Source: Saprospirales bacterium
GTDB lineage: Bacteria > Bacteroidota > Bacteroidia > Chitinophagales > Saprospiraceae
Reading direction: 5' to 3'
Assembly: GCA_002698985.1 (NCBI GenBank)
Contig: PAAY01000079.1
Coordinates: 1-64,000, forward strand
DNA length: 64,000 nt
Within the stretch, counting starts at the first letter, position 1. Each line of letters begins with the position of its first letter. Shown here piece by piece: positions 1 to 7,836 of this stretch. The notes below the pieces were generated by a model. That model worked only from the letters and a program-made list of their open reading frames with translations, ran no database searches and had not been told where the DNA came from. Made by a program: the position numbers and the translations under genes.

Positions 1-205
1 ATTTACGTACCGTAGAGCTCATCCTTTCTATCAAAAAGAATTTACGCTGGTCTTCCTCTTTTCCTTACCTCTCCCTCCGTGTCAATGAACTTTTTGGAGC
101 GCATTCAACTAAAACACGCATTCGCATTTCAGGAATGATGCCTCCGTATTTTTTTAGTTATTCAACTTCGAACTTAGAATCAGGTAAACAACCTTTTTCG
201 AAAAG
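1..205 (-). other. Probable leader of an rRNA operon whose 16S gene lies left of the window
   Basis: Read on the minus strand, this stretch runs from a strong promoter (212-242) to the window edge without a convincing protein frame. It contains AAAAAGTTCATTGACA at about 84-99, which resembles the GTTCTTTGACA/GTTCATTGACA motif that Bacteroidota carry shortly before 16S and 23S rRNA genes. No mature rRNA sequence is inside the window, so the assignment rests on the motif and the promoter. It could instead be the leader of some other highly expressed minus-strand transcript. Confidence 0.45.
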
Positions 206-211
206 CGGACG

Positions 212-242
212 CAAAGGTAAACTCATCCACCCAAACAGACAA
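212..242 (-). promoter_or_regulatory. Bacteroidota-type promoter, likely rRNA operon
   Basis: On the minus strand the -7 box is TACCTTTG (212-219), an exact match to TAnnTTTG. A -33 TTG lies at 240-242, 20 nt upstream. Spacing and boxes match the housekeeping promoter consensus described for Bacteroides and Flavobacterium. The start of transcription would be near 205, leading out of the left edge. An identical -7 box with the same 20-nt spacing occurs at 32423-32453. Confidence 0.6.
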
Positions 243-748
243 GTCCTTTTGAAACTTTTTTTTCCGAAGAGAGACGTTTCGGAACAGCATGGACAACAGC
301 CTGGATTTTGCCATCCTGGCCTACAGTCAAAAAAATGATGCTTGCCCCTAAACAGCAGCCGGAATTCTATTCTACCAATGGATTCCTTCCAAAATAAAAT
401 TGGGATGGCAATTCAGTAAAAAATTTTTCTTCCCGGGTTAAAAACCACCACATCCAATCCGCTCAACACCCCCAGGATCAGCACAAAGGCCAGTTCACCC
501 GTTCAACAGGGACCTTTGGCCACTTCAGTCAACACAGTAGTTTATGTTTTGCACAACACTTCCGAAATATTGAACCAAGCGGTAGGCAGCCCGCTTTTAC
601 GGGCCCAGAGTCCTACGAAGTTGTCAAACTCACGACCTCTTGCAAGAACTTTTCTAAAAAGATCAAAAGTTCAAAAACAAAGGGAGCTGTCTGACAATTA
701 TCACCGGAAAACCGCTGTGAGGTCACAATCTTTACCACAAAATTCAAA
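243..748. other. Intergenic region with no supported gene
   Basis: About 500 bp between the leftward promoter and the first plus-strand gene. Short frames here have no recognisable motif and no clear start context. A short inverted repeat (TTCCGAA and TTCGGAA, about 266-288) is visible. It may hold upstream elements of the leftward promoter and the promoter of the 749 gene, but no clear TAnnTTTG box on the plus strand was seen. Confidence 0.5.
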
Positions 749-1171
749 ATGATGAAACACCTCGACCAGGAACTCGATTTACTGGCAGCTCAATTTTCAA
801 AAGAGCTTGCAACGAGTGAACAGCAGCTGATGGCCCTGGGCGCCGCCCATTTACCCACTTCTGATCTATTGCGTTTGCAGGGAAAATATTCGGAAAGGAT
901 CGAGTCCTACTCGCTGTGGCAGCGGCGATTCCTGAACCTGGCCATGTGGTCACCGGCTCTCCTGGTAGCGGGCGCCCTCTTATTCTGGATTGGCTCACTC
1001 AAACTTGCACTCTTGGTTTTGAGTGCCTTTCCCGTCTCGCTTTTACTTGCAGGGTGGGGAATCTACAGTTTGTACAACAACTATGGCACACTCAATCAGC
1101 ACGAAGAATGGCTGGATGCCATTGAAGAAGAGCTCCGGAAAAGAAATATGGACAAAAAGAAAAGAGGCTGA
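749..1171 (+). CDS. Small hypothetical membrane protein with two transmembrane segments
   Basis: A 140-aa protein that I do not recognise as a named family. Residues 1-55 are polar and helical (HLDQELDLLAAQF and onward). Two hydrophobic segments follow at about 64-82 and 85-108, joined by a very short loop. The C-terminus is a charged helix ending in Lys/Arg (RNMDKKKRG). This layout suggests a hairpin membrane protein with both ends in the cytoplasm (inference). ATG codons at 749 and 752 are both possible. It is the first of three co-oriented genes (rhodanese and peroxiredoxin follow), but the gaps of 138 and 90 bp do not prove an operon. Confidence 0.6.
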   Translation: MMKHLDQELDLLAAQFSKELATSEQQLMALGAAHLPTSDLLRLQGKYSERIESYSLWQRRFLNLAMWSPALLVAGALLFWIGSLKLALLVLSAFPVSLLLAGWGIYSLYNNYGTLNQHEEWLDAIEEELRKRNMDKKKRG

Positions 1172-1309
1172 CTGGGTAGCTTTAACAATACAGTAACTGA
1201 AGTGCCGTCCTCAATGTGATTTATGTCGCAGTACCTGCAATGGGCTCTGACGAACTTTGCACCTCAATTTTTCAAATTTCCAATCAACAGTACAAAACCT
1301 ATTTCAGCC

Positions 1310-1645
1310 ATGTTCAACCTGTTCAAGACAGCAAGCAGGAATGCTGCCTATACCAACCTTTCACCGAATGAGTTTATCTCGAAACTGAACAAAACCCAGG
1401 ATGCCGTAATCCTGGATGTTAGAACCCCGGCAGAGTTTCAATCAGGCGCTCTGGATAATGCCATCAACATCGACTTTTTCAGCCCCACCTTCCAGCAACG
1501 CCTCGGCATGCTCGACAAAAGCAAGTCCTATTTTGTCTATTGCCGAAGCGGCAACAGAAGTGCCCAGGCCTGTAAGATCATGAACAGCCTTGGATTTTCC
1601 AAGCTGTACAACATGGCCGGCGGCCTTATGGAACTCGACTATTGA
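1310..1645 (+). CDS. Single-domain rhodanese-like protein
   Basis: A 111-aa rhodanese domain, the sulfurtransferase fold that carries persulfide on an active-site cysteine. The active-site loop YCRSGNRSAQA (C-R-S-G-N-R) is intact and is preceded by the typical ILDVRTPAEFQSG motif. The protein ends NMAGGLMELDY, like other single-domain rhodaneses ending GG...W. The frame is open from 1223, but the conserved fold begins only near residue 40 of that longer frame, so the ATG at 1310 (MFNLF) is preferred. No signal peptide is evident from this start, so it is probably cytoplasmic. It precedes a peroxiredoxin, compatible with a thiol or sulfur stress role (inference). Confidence 0.85.
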   Translation: MFNLFKTASRNAAYTNLSPNEFISKLNKTQDAVILDVRTPAEFQSGALDNAINIDFFSPTFQQRLGMLDKSKSYFVYCRSGNRSAQACKIMNSLGFSKLYNMAGGLMELDY

Positions 1646-1735
1646 AATTAATCACCCGGGAGAAGTAAACCCTCTCCCCCATTGATGCATTTATTTTCAT
1701 AGTCAAACAATCTCAAAAAATTAAAACCAGCAATC

Positions 1736-2401
1736 ATGGAAGAAATCAATGTAAACAACAACCCCATGCCTCGCATAGGCGACAAGGCTCCTGACTTTGA
1801 AGCCCTGACCACCCAAGGGCCACTCAAATTCTCAGAGTACAACAAGGGAAGCTGGGTGATTCTATTTTCACACCCGGCAGATTTCACTCCGGTCTGCACC
1901 ACTGAGCTCTCCGGTTTTGCCAAAGAAGAAGAGTGGTTCAAAGCCCGGAACACCAAATTGATCGGGCTGAGCATTGACAGCATTCACTCACACATTGCCT
2001 GGGTAGAAAATGTCCGCAAAAACCTGGGTGTTTACATGAAGTTCCCGATCATCGCCGACCTGGACATGAAAGTTGCCAAGCTCTATGGTATGCTTCAACC
2101 CGGCGAAAGTGAAACGGCTGCCGTGCGTGCTGTTTTCTTCATCGACCCCAACGGCATCATTCGCCTCATCATGTACTACCCGCTCAACGTGGGTCGGAAC
2201 ATGGAAGAGATCAAGCGCGTACTCACCGCCCTGCAAACTGCCAGCAAAAACAGCGTGGCACTTCCGCTGAACTGGAAGCCGGGTGAAAAGGTGATCGTGC
2301 CGCCACCAAAGAGCTTGCAAGAACTCGACGAGAGGCTCGCTGACAAAAACGTAGAGTTGATTGACTTTTACCTCGCCAAAAAGGAATTGGCGGTTGAATA
2401 A
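1736..2401 (+). CDS. Peroxiredoxin, Prx6 / 1-Cys type
   Basis: A 221-aa thiol peroxidase that reduces hydrogen peroxide and organic hydroperoxides. The peroxidatic motif is HPADFTPVCTTE (P-x-x-x-T-x-x-C, Cys near residue 54). The long C-terminal arm after the thioredoxin fold, with NVGRNMEEIKRV and then WKPGEKVIVPPPKS, is characteristic of the Prx6 subfamily. Length fits the family (about 210-225 aa). No signal peptide, so cytoplasmic. A strong intrinsic terminator follows directly. Well conserved throughout; the family call is secure, the physiological electron donor is not visible. Confidence 0.93.
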   Translation: MEEINVNNNPMPRIGDKAPDFEALTTQGPLKFSEYNKGSWVILFSHPADFTPVCTTELSGFAKEEEWFKARNTKLIGLSIDSIHSHIAWVENVRKNLGVYMKFPIIADLDMKVAKLYGMLQPGESETAAVRAVFFIDPNGIIRLIMYYPLNVGRNMEEIKRVLTALQTASKNSVALPLNWKPGEKVIVPPPKSLQELDERLADKNVELIDFYLAKKELAVE

Positions 2402-2424
2402 GTTTGTCCCCAAAAGACAACCCG

Positions 2425-2459
2425 GCCGGATGGTATTTACCGTCCGGCTTTTTTATTTT
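2425..2459 (+). terminator. Intrinsic terminator of the peroxiredoxin gene
   Basis: Stem GCCGGA(T)GGTA / TACC(G)TCCGGC at 2425-2448 with a two-base loop, followed by TTTTTTATTTT. It overlaps the 3' end of the convergent hydrolase gene, whose stop is at 2437. Confidence 0.8.
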
Positions 2460-3321
2460 CCGCAAGCCCTTCCATCATTTCCAGTATATGGCCAACGATC
2501 CGCTCTTCCCGCGTCCATAAAATGAAGTGACCGGCATTCCCCAGGGTGTCGATACGCAGCTTTTCAGCATTGACGATGTATTTTTCCGCAAACAAGTAAT
2601 TATCAGGATGCACCAGTCCGTCTTCCAGGCCCTGAACCAGCGTTACAGCACAATTTATCTCACTCCATCTGTCCTGCATCGCTTCCAGCTCTTCTTTCAA
2701 AGGAGTTATTTCCTGGTTGCTCACCCTGAATGCCGGTGGGAGCAAGCTTCTGACAAGTGGCCAGTCGAGTGGTTTTTGCCACCAGTAATCCGGCTCCAGA
2801 TCCGGATCCAATGCACCGGCAACAATGACGATTCCATCCACTAGTCCGGGATAGTCCATAGCCACCCTGGCAATTACGGGCCCTCCATAACTGTGCCCCA
2901 CCAAAACAGCCGGCCTTGCCGGATATCTCCGCAATAATTCCGCAACACATTCGGCTTGCTTTTTCAGGGAAGGCTCAACACGTCCGAAATCAGAATAGCC
3001 AAAACCCGGGCGGTCGATCGAAACTCTCTGAAAAGCCCTTAGGCCAGGATTCACCAAATAGCCAAGTGCATCAGCCGAGGACCCTGGCGATCCATGAACA
3101 AACAATACCACCGGCAGCGTATCGGCCCCAACATGGGTATAGTGTACCTTTCGATCACCCACCGTTATTTCACCAAAACGGTAGTCAGAAACACCGTTTT
3201 CCTTCAGAAAGGAGGCTTGTTTTTCCTCAGACTTCCTGAATTTGAGAAACTCCATCCTGCAGGTGACGAACATCCCCAAGATCACAATCAGGGCCACATA
3301 TCTTTTACGGAACAATTTCAT
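2437..3321 (-). CDS. Alpha/beta hydrolase, membrane-anchored or exported
   Basis: A 294-aa alpha/beta-hydrolase. The nucleophile elbow is GHSYGG, the oxyanion motif is FVHGSPGS, an acidic residue lies in QGLEDGLVHPDN and the catalytic His is in GNAGHFILW. The chosen start (ATG at 3321, MKLFRKRY) gives a positive N-terminus and a hydrophobic segment (VALIVILGMFV) followed by Cys, consistent with a lipoprotein signal or membrane anchor. The frame stays open to 3447, but the extra 42 residues look non-native. The substrate cannot be told from sequence. It converges with the peroxiredoxin gene and its end lies in that gene's terminator. Confidence 0.82.
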   Translation of the reverse strand: MKLFRKRYVALIVILGMFVTCRMEFLKFRKSEEKQASFLKENGVSDYRFGEITVGDRKVHYTHVGADTLPVVLFVHGSPGSSADALGYLVNPGLRAFQRVSIDRPGFGYSDFGRVEPSLKKQAECVAELLRRYPARPAVLVGHSYGGPVIARVAMDYPGLVDGIVIVAGALDPDLEPDYWWQKPLDWPLVRSLLPPAFRVSNQEITPLKEELEAMQDRWSEINCAVTLVQGLEDGLVHPDNYLFAEKYIVNAEKLRIDTLGNAGHFILWTREERIVGHILEMMEGLAENKKAGR

Positions 3322-3728
3322 GCGAGAGGTCTTAGCGCCCGGAATATACACCCAAACGTTTGCGGAGAATGAACTCTTCAAAAAAAGTAACCCGGAGCGA
3401 ATGGCACGCCAGGCAAAACGGGTTGGAAACCTATAGATTCCTTGCAACAGATGAACTGGGGCTCCAAAACCCGGGCTTGCTCAGGCCCACCCCATTCGAT
3501 TTATAGCTCCGGTGATTCAGGCTGAATACATTTCAGGGCGGCTAGACTCTCTTCGGTTTCTCCCTGCCTGCCTGTCCGTCGACAGACAGACGGGTCGGCA
3601 GACAGGGGTTTCTCGGTTTCGTCGGTTCCTCAAATCCTCAAATCCTCCTTGTGTGATATTCATCTTCATTCGCCGGCGCTGTAAATAGGCCATTACTCCC
3701 CTTCGGTAAATTTTCAGGCTTCTCCGTG
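3322..3728. other. Intergenic spacer with degenerate repeats
   Basis: A 407-bp gap between the M36 peptidase stop and the hydrolase start. It holds an imperfect inverted repeat (3562-3607) and runs of the TTTCGGTTTC / GGTTCCTCAAATCCTC type (about 3550-3650). Relatives of these runs recur at 48874-48907 and 61480-61503. No supported gene; a 90-aa minus-strand frame here is low-complexity and rejected. Confidence 0.5.
3562..3607. repeat. Imperfect inverted repeat, dispersed-element type
   Basis: The left arm CCCTG-CTGCC-CCGTC pairs with the right arm GACGG-GGCAG-CAGGG around a GACAGACA loop, with small internal mismatches. It lies downstream of the M36 peptidase gene and could form an mRNA 3' hairpin, but no T-tract follows. 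It looks like a dispersed palindromic element. Confidence 0.45.
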
Positions 3729-6700
3729 TCAACGCGTTACGAGGACTTTTCGCCAGGCCACACTGCCATTGGCCGAAAGGCCGAACCAATATAGCCCCGC
3801 AGGTAGTTCAGAGAGGTTGAGTTGCCATTCGTTGAATCCTTTTCTAGCTTCGAAAATGCCGGAACCAACTTCCCTTGAAAGAGCATCGCGTATCGTAAAA
3901 CCAAGCAACTCTTCCCGCATTGCCGACAGGCGAACGAAAAGAACACCATCAGTGGGGTTTGGGTGCAACTGCCATTGCCCGAAGGGCGAAGCGTCTCTTT
4001 CGATGACCACGACCGGCGAGAACCGAAAGCTGCCATCGAGATCTTCGCTGCGCAGGCGGTAATAGGCAAGTGCCGGCGGATCGACATCCTCAAAATCGTA
4101 ATGCTGTTCAACAGTGGCAATGTTTCTTGCTGGAACTGAACCAAGCTCGACCCAGTGAGTGCCTTGCAATGAGCGCTGCACTGTGTGTTGTTTTACATTT
4201 TCCTCGGCAATGGTAGTCCAGCTCAGCAGATTGGAGGCGGGCAGCACCCTGCCGTTGAAGGAGAGCAGTTCCAGCGGAAGGGCCGGGGTCAGTTGAGTGG
4301 GATTGGCCAACGATGCCGAGTTACTGAGAGAAGAAGTACTCTGGAATGTGGCCGAAGCCGTGTTGGGTATAACCGGTGTGAGGTTCGTGATTGCAACGTC
4401 GTCAATGTACCAGCCATTGCTACCTACGCTAATGTCACAGTGCATCCAAAACCGAAAGCGTGCAAACTGCCCTGCAAAAGCCGAGAGGTTTACAACCGTT
4501 TGGATGTAACCACCGCTATTGCCACTGAAGGCAGGGATGCCTGAATTGTCAACTTGCCCGTTGTAACCATTTGAGGTCATGTGGGGCCCCAGGTCCGTCC
4601 AATTGACGCCATTGTCAGTAGTGATGAAAACACGGCCACCGTCCCAATTTGTCTCTGTGTCGTAATGATGCCAGAAAGTAAGCTGACTGTTACTGTTCAG
4701 CAAGACCTCTTCTTTTGTATAGAGAAATTGTTCGTTGGGTACGGACACATCATCGGCAAACCAGCCATTGCTCCCAGTGTGTGGATTGCTCCCGCTGATG
4801 ACCCAGTTGGTTGAGTTTGAATTGGTGCTGTGGGTGGTCCAGTTAGCACTCCCACTTTCCATTCCGTCGGAAAACGTATAGGTGGAGGTTGGAGCCCCTG
4901 CATCTACCTGAACGGCAAATGTGCGGGTAGCGCTCTGTCCGTTGGAAAGGGTGAATGCAGGCCATGACACGGTTCCTCCGCTATAGGTGCCACCATTACT
5001 TGCTGAGCCTGCCACATAAGTAGTGTTTGCCGGCAGGTCGTCAGTGATGGCAATGCTGGTGATGTTTCCACTGGTCAGGTTTTCCACATCGATGGTGTAG
5101 GTGATTTGATCACCAGGGGAGACGGTACCTGTGCTGGCGGATTTGGTCATGGCCAACTGGCAGAAAGGAGGCAGGTCAAAGGCCTCTGTCCCATCACTGC
5201 GGTTATCAGAATTGCCCTGGACAGCACTGTAGCCAAGGCCTCTTTTAGCGAAGGCTTCCCAAATGAGGCATTGGTTGGCTCCACCATAAAGGATTTGGTC
5301 TGCAGCGAGGATGGCATCCCGGCCATCCACAAATCCAGGGTTGCAGGGCTGCAGTTTCATGGCCTCGGTAACCAGGGCCAGGGCTTTGTTGTTGCCCGAT
5401 GAACCACTGTAAAAATTAGCGCTGAAACCATATTGATCGATTAACTTCCAAGTGAGCTCCCATAGCATGGCACACCATACTGAGCCTACGCCATGTGGAA
5501 TGCTTTCAGTCTTGATGCTGTTATAGGTATGTGGATTCACAACCATATCTGTGCTGTAAGGATAGGTGCGGATACCAGTGCCGTTGGCAGGTTCATAGAT
5601 CAGCCAGGTACCTATGCCACGTGGCATGGGGCCGGTGTCTGAGCTTTTCATGGTCAGCATCAGGGCATACCAATCGCTCCAGCCTTCTCCCATCTGTTCA
5701 TCACCTTGCAAGCAATAGGTAATAGAGGGACTGCCCGTCAAGCGGTTGGAAATGCCATGGGTGTATTCGTGAAGGATGACACCATTGTCCAGGTCGCTGT
5801 CTCTCACCTGCCAGCGTATGAGGGTTGCGTTGACACCGGGCGCAGGAAGCTGGGTCTTGATGGTGTTGCAGCTGTTTTGGCTAAGGGAAAGAACCGGAAT
5901 CGTCACCAGGTTTCCATTGGGGCCATTGCCCATGGATGGCGCTCCCCCGGCCACGTTGTTGCAGATGATTACAGCAATGGCCCCCTCCGTCTGGGCATTG
6001 TATGCCTGTTCGGAATACTGACAGGAACTACTCCGGTCCATCATGGCTATCTTCCCGCTCACATTGCTGAGGAAAGGCGTTTGGCAACCATCACCAGTCG
6101 TCCCAACGCCATCGTCCACCAGCACCACATCGCCGGTGACATTGAAATGTTGCGGACCAAAAGATGCAGTCCCGGAAGTGTAATTGCCTGCGAGGCCGGC
6201 CGGACTGTTGACCACCACCGTATCGGCAGCCGAGGAACTCCACAGGTACATCTGCATCCTGGGTGAAGAACCATCGGAAGGGGTACTCATGTTGGCGTTA
6301 TTGGTGCCGCCTGCATCTTGCGCATCGGCAATGACATGGTCATTACCGCTGCCGCCATTCCCATAGTTATTGAACTGAAAATTACCCCCGGCCTCGTCAA
6401 AACCGTAATGCCAGACGATATCGTGAATGACATTGTTGGCGTAAAACAGATTGGTGACAATGGCATCCTGTTGGGTGGATGGATGCTGTGTAAGGTCAAG
6501 CGAGAAATCAAAATTCAGCGAAGGACCGCCATCTGGGCTATAGCCAAAAGTGCTGTTGTTGTCATCATCGTCCACCTGGGCATACACATTGTTGCCACGG
6601 GTATAGGTGTATTCTGCGCCGGCACTGCCATTGGTGTCGTGCCAGCCGTAAGGACTGGCAGAAGGATCGTCCGGATTGGTCAGAAGGGAACGGCTGCCAT

Positions 6701-7460
6701 GATTGGGGCTTTCAACTGGCAAGGCGTAAACATTGTAGGTGCCTGCAAGAAAGTCCAGGTTGCCGGCCGCGAGAGGCACAGCGGCATCAACTTCCTTTGT
6801 CGCTGCCATAGAAACGACAGGTGGGCCAAAATCACATTGCAACACCAGGTTGTGCTGGTCGAGCACTGCTCCAGTAGCAGCATCTATTCTCAGGCTCCAG
6901 CGGTTCTGCCCTCCGGCTTCAGCAAATGTCATATCCCAGGCCAGCCTCAAGCTGTCGCCGGTGACTGGTTGGTACACCAGCTTCAACTCAAGATTTTCTT
7001 CCGACAATTCGCCTCCGGCAACGATGGTGCGCCTTTGCGGACCCGGCTCCACACTGAGCACCAAAGGCTGCTGGCTGGCAGGATAACCCAGGTAGTCAGC
7101 AGCTTTCAGCACTGCTTGTTCAGGTTCCACAATGACGTTTTCTCCCGCCACCTTTTCATCGAGCCTTTTTACAAAACGACTCCCCCAGGTAAGCAGCTTG
7201 TTTTCAGCTGTCAGGTGCACGTTGAAAATTGCGGCATAGACCTCCCGGCCCTTGCGCATTTGCTGGAAATAGAAATTCTTCACCCCACTGAGACTGCTCA
7301 CATTGTGGTGCAACAGTTGCAAGCCATCCAGATCAGATGAATGGTATCCATTTTCGTAAGCCTTGTCGGTAAGATGGCGCAGGGCGATCTCATAGTCTGA
7401 CTGAGCCGACAACAGTGCTGGCAACAGCACCCAGAACAGCATTAAACAGCAATTTTTCAT
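3729..7460 (-). CDS. Secreted M36 (fungalysin-type) metallopeptidase with T9SS sorting domain
   Basis: A 1243-aa extracellular zinc protease. The start at 7460 (MKNCCLML) gives a signal peptide ending LLSAQ. Modules in order: fungalysin/thermolysin-type propeptide (about 20-190); M36 catalytic domain with zinc motif HEYTHG near residue 564 and downstream GEGWSD; a protease-associated (PA) insert before the zinc site (about 405-545); a DUF11 repeat (TKSASTGTVSPGDQITYTID); a jelly-roll/MAM-like domain (FSDGMESGSANW); and a C-terminal sorting domain (LHPNPTDGVLFVRL ... GLYWFGL). Active-site residues look intact. It should be exported by Sec, crossed through the outer membrane by T9SS and matured by propeptide removal. 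A good promoter lies at 7612-7643. It may process proteins or feed the cell; the target is unknown. Confidence 0.92.
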   Translation of the reverse strand: MKNCCLMLFWVLLPALLSAQSDYEIALRHLTDKAYENGYHSSDLDGLQLLHHNVSSLSGVKNFYFQQMRKGREVYAAIFNVHLTAENKLLTWGSRFVKRLDEKVAGENVIVEPEQAVLKAADYLGYPASQQPLVLSVEPGPQRRTIVAGGELSEENLELKLVYQPVTGDSLRLAWDMTFAEAGGQNRWSLRIDAATGAVLDQHNLVLQCDFGPPVVSMAATKEVDAAVPLAAGNLDFLAGTYNVYALPVESPNHGSRSLLTNPDDPSASPYGWHDTNGSAGAEYTYTRGNNVYAQVDDDDNNSTFGYSPDGGPSLNFDFSLDLTQHPSTQQDAIVTNLFYANNVIHDIVWHYGFDEAGGNFQFNNYGNGGSGNDHVIADAQDAGGTNNANMSTPSDGSSPRMQMYLWSSSAADTVVVNSPAGLAGNYTSGTASFGPQHFNVTGDVVLVDDGVGTTGDGCQTPFLSNVSGKIAMMDRSSSCQYSEQAYNAQTEGAIAVIICNNVAGGAPSMGNGPNGNLVTIPVLSLSQNSCNTIKTQLPAPGVNATLIRWQVRDSDLDNGVILHEYTHGISNRLTGSPSITYCLQGDEQMGEGWSDWYALMLTMKSSDTGPMPRGIGTWLIYEPANGTGIRTYPYSTDMVVNPHTYNSIKTESIPHGVGSVWCAMLWELTWKLIDQYGFSANFYSGSSGNNKALALVTEAMKLQPCNPGFVDGRDAILAADQILYGGANQCLIWEAFAKRGLGYSAVQGNSDNRSDGTEAFDLPPFCQLAMTKSASTGTVSPGDQITYTIDVENLTSGNITSIAITDDLPANTTYVAGSASNGGTYSGGTVSWPAFTLSNGQSATRTFAVQVDAGAPTSTYTFSDGMESGSANWTTHSTNSNSTNWVISGSNPHTGSNGWFADDVSVPNEQFLYTKEEVLLNSNSQLTFWHHYDTETNWDGGRVFITTDNGVNWTDLGPHMTSNGYNGQVDNSGIPAFSGNSGGYIQTVVNLSAFAGQFARFRFWMHCDISVGSNGWYIDDVAITNLTPVIPNTASATFQSTSSLSNSASLANPTQLTPALPLELLSFNGRVLPASNLLSWTTIAEENVKQHTVQRSLQGTHWVELGSVPARNIATVEQHYDFEDVDPPALAYYRLRSEDLDGSFRFSPVVVIERDASPFGQWQLHPNPTDGVLFVRLSAMREELLGFTIRDALSREVGSGIFEARKGFNEWQLNLSELPAGLYWFGLSANGSVAWRKVLVTR

Positions 7461-7611
7461 AAGGGCATTTCTTGGCATTTGTTGAAAGCACAGCATCAAA
7501 CAATACTGCTAGGGCTTTGCTCATTCAAGGTGATCCTGTTCAGAGGTTGGGTAGATCCTGGGAGTTTCGCCAGTTGGATTTCCTGGACTTTACTTTTCAA
7601 CAAGATAATTA

Positions 7612-7643
7612 CAAAAATAAGCACCCAACACTCATTCATGCAA
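7612..7643 (-). promoter_or_regulatory. Bacteroidota-type promoter of the M36 peptidase gene
   Basis: Minus-strand -7 box TATTTTTG (7612-7619) with TTG at 7641-7643, 21 nt upstream. This predicts a 5' UTR of about 145 nt before the ATG at 7460. Confidence 0.5.
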
Positions 7644-7766
7644 ACAAAGCTTTTCGATGGCGAAAAATGCTTTTTTCTGAAAGGCGCCATTTTGTAAACA
7701 AACTGCTTAACCAACCAGCCCTGCCAGATTTCGGGGTGAGAAAACCTGTGAGATCAGGCTACCCAT

Positions 7767-7805
7767 AAAAAAGCATCCCCGGGCAAAGCAATAGCCCAGG
7801 GATGC
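7767..7805 (-). terminator. Intrinsic terminator of the 7837 gene
   Basis: On the minus strand GCATCCCTGGGC pairs with GCCCGGGGATGC (one mismatch) around a nine-base loop and is followed by TTTTTT. It lies 32 bp past the stop of the beta-helix adhesin gene. Confidence 0.8.
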
Positions 7806-7836
7806 ATCGATGGTTGAGTTTAGAGTTTATTGCTAC

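Noticed and set aside
516-752. 78-aa plus-strand frame upstream of the first gene (and 135-338)
   Set aside because: Low-complexity Ser/Arg/Lys-rich translation with no motif. The 135-338 frame covers the leftward promoter and leader.
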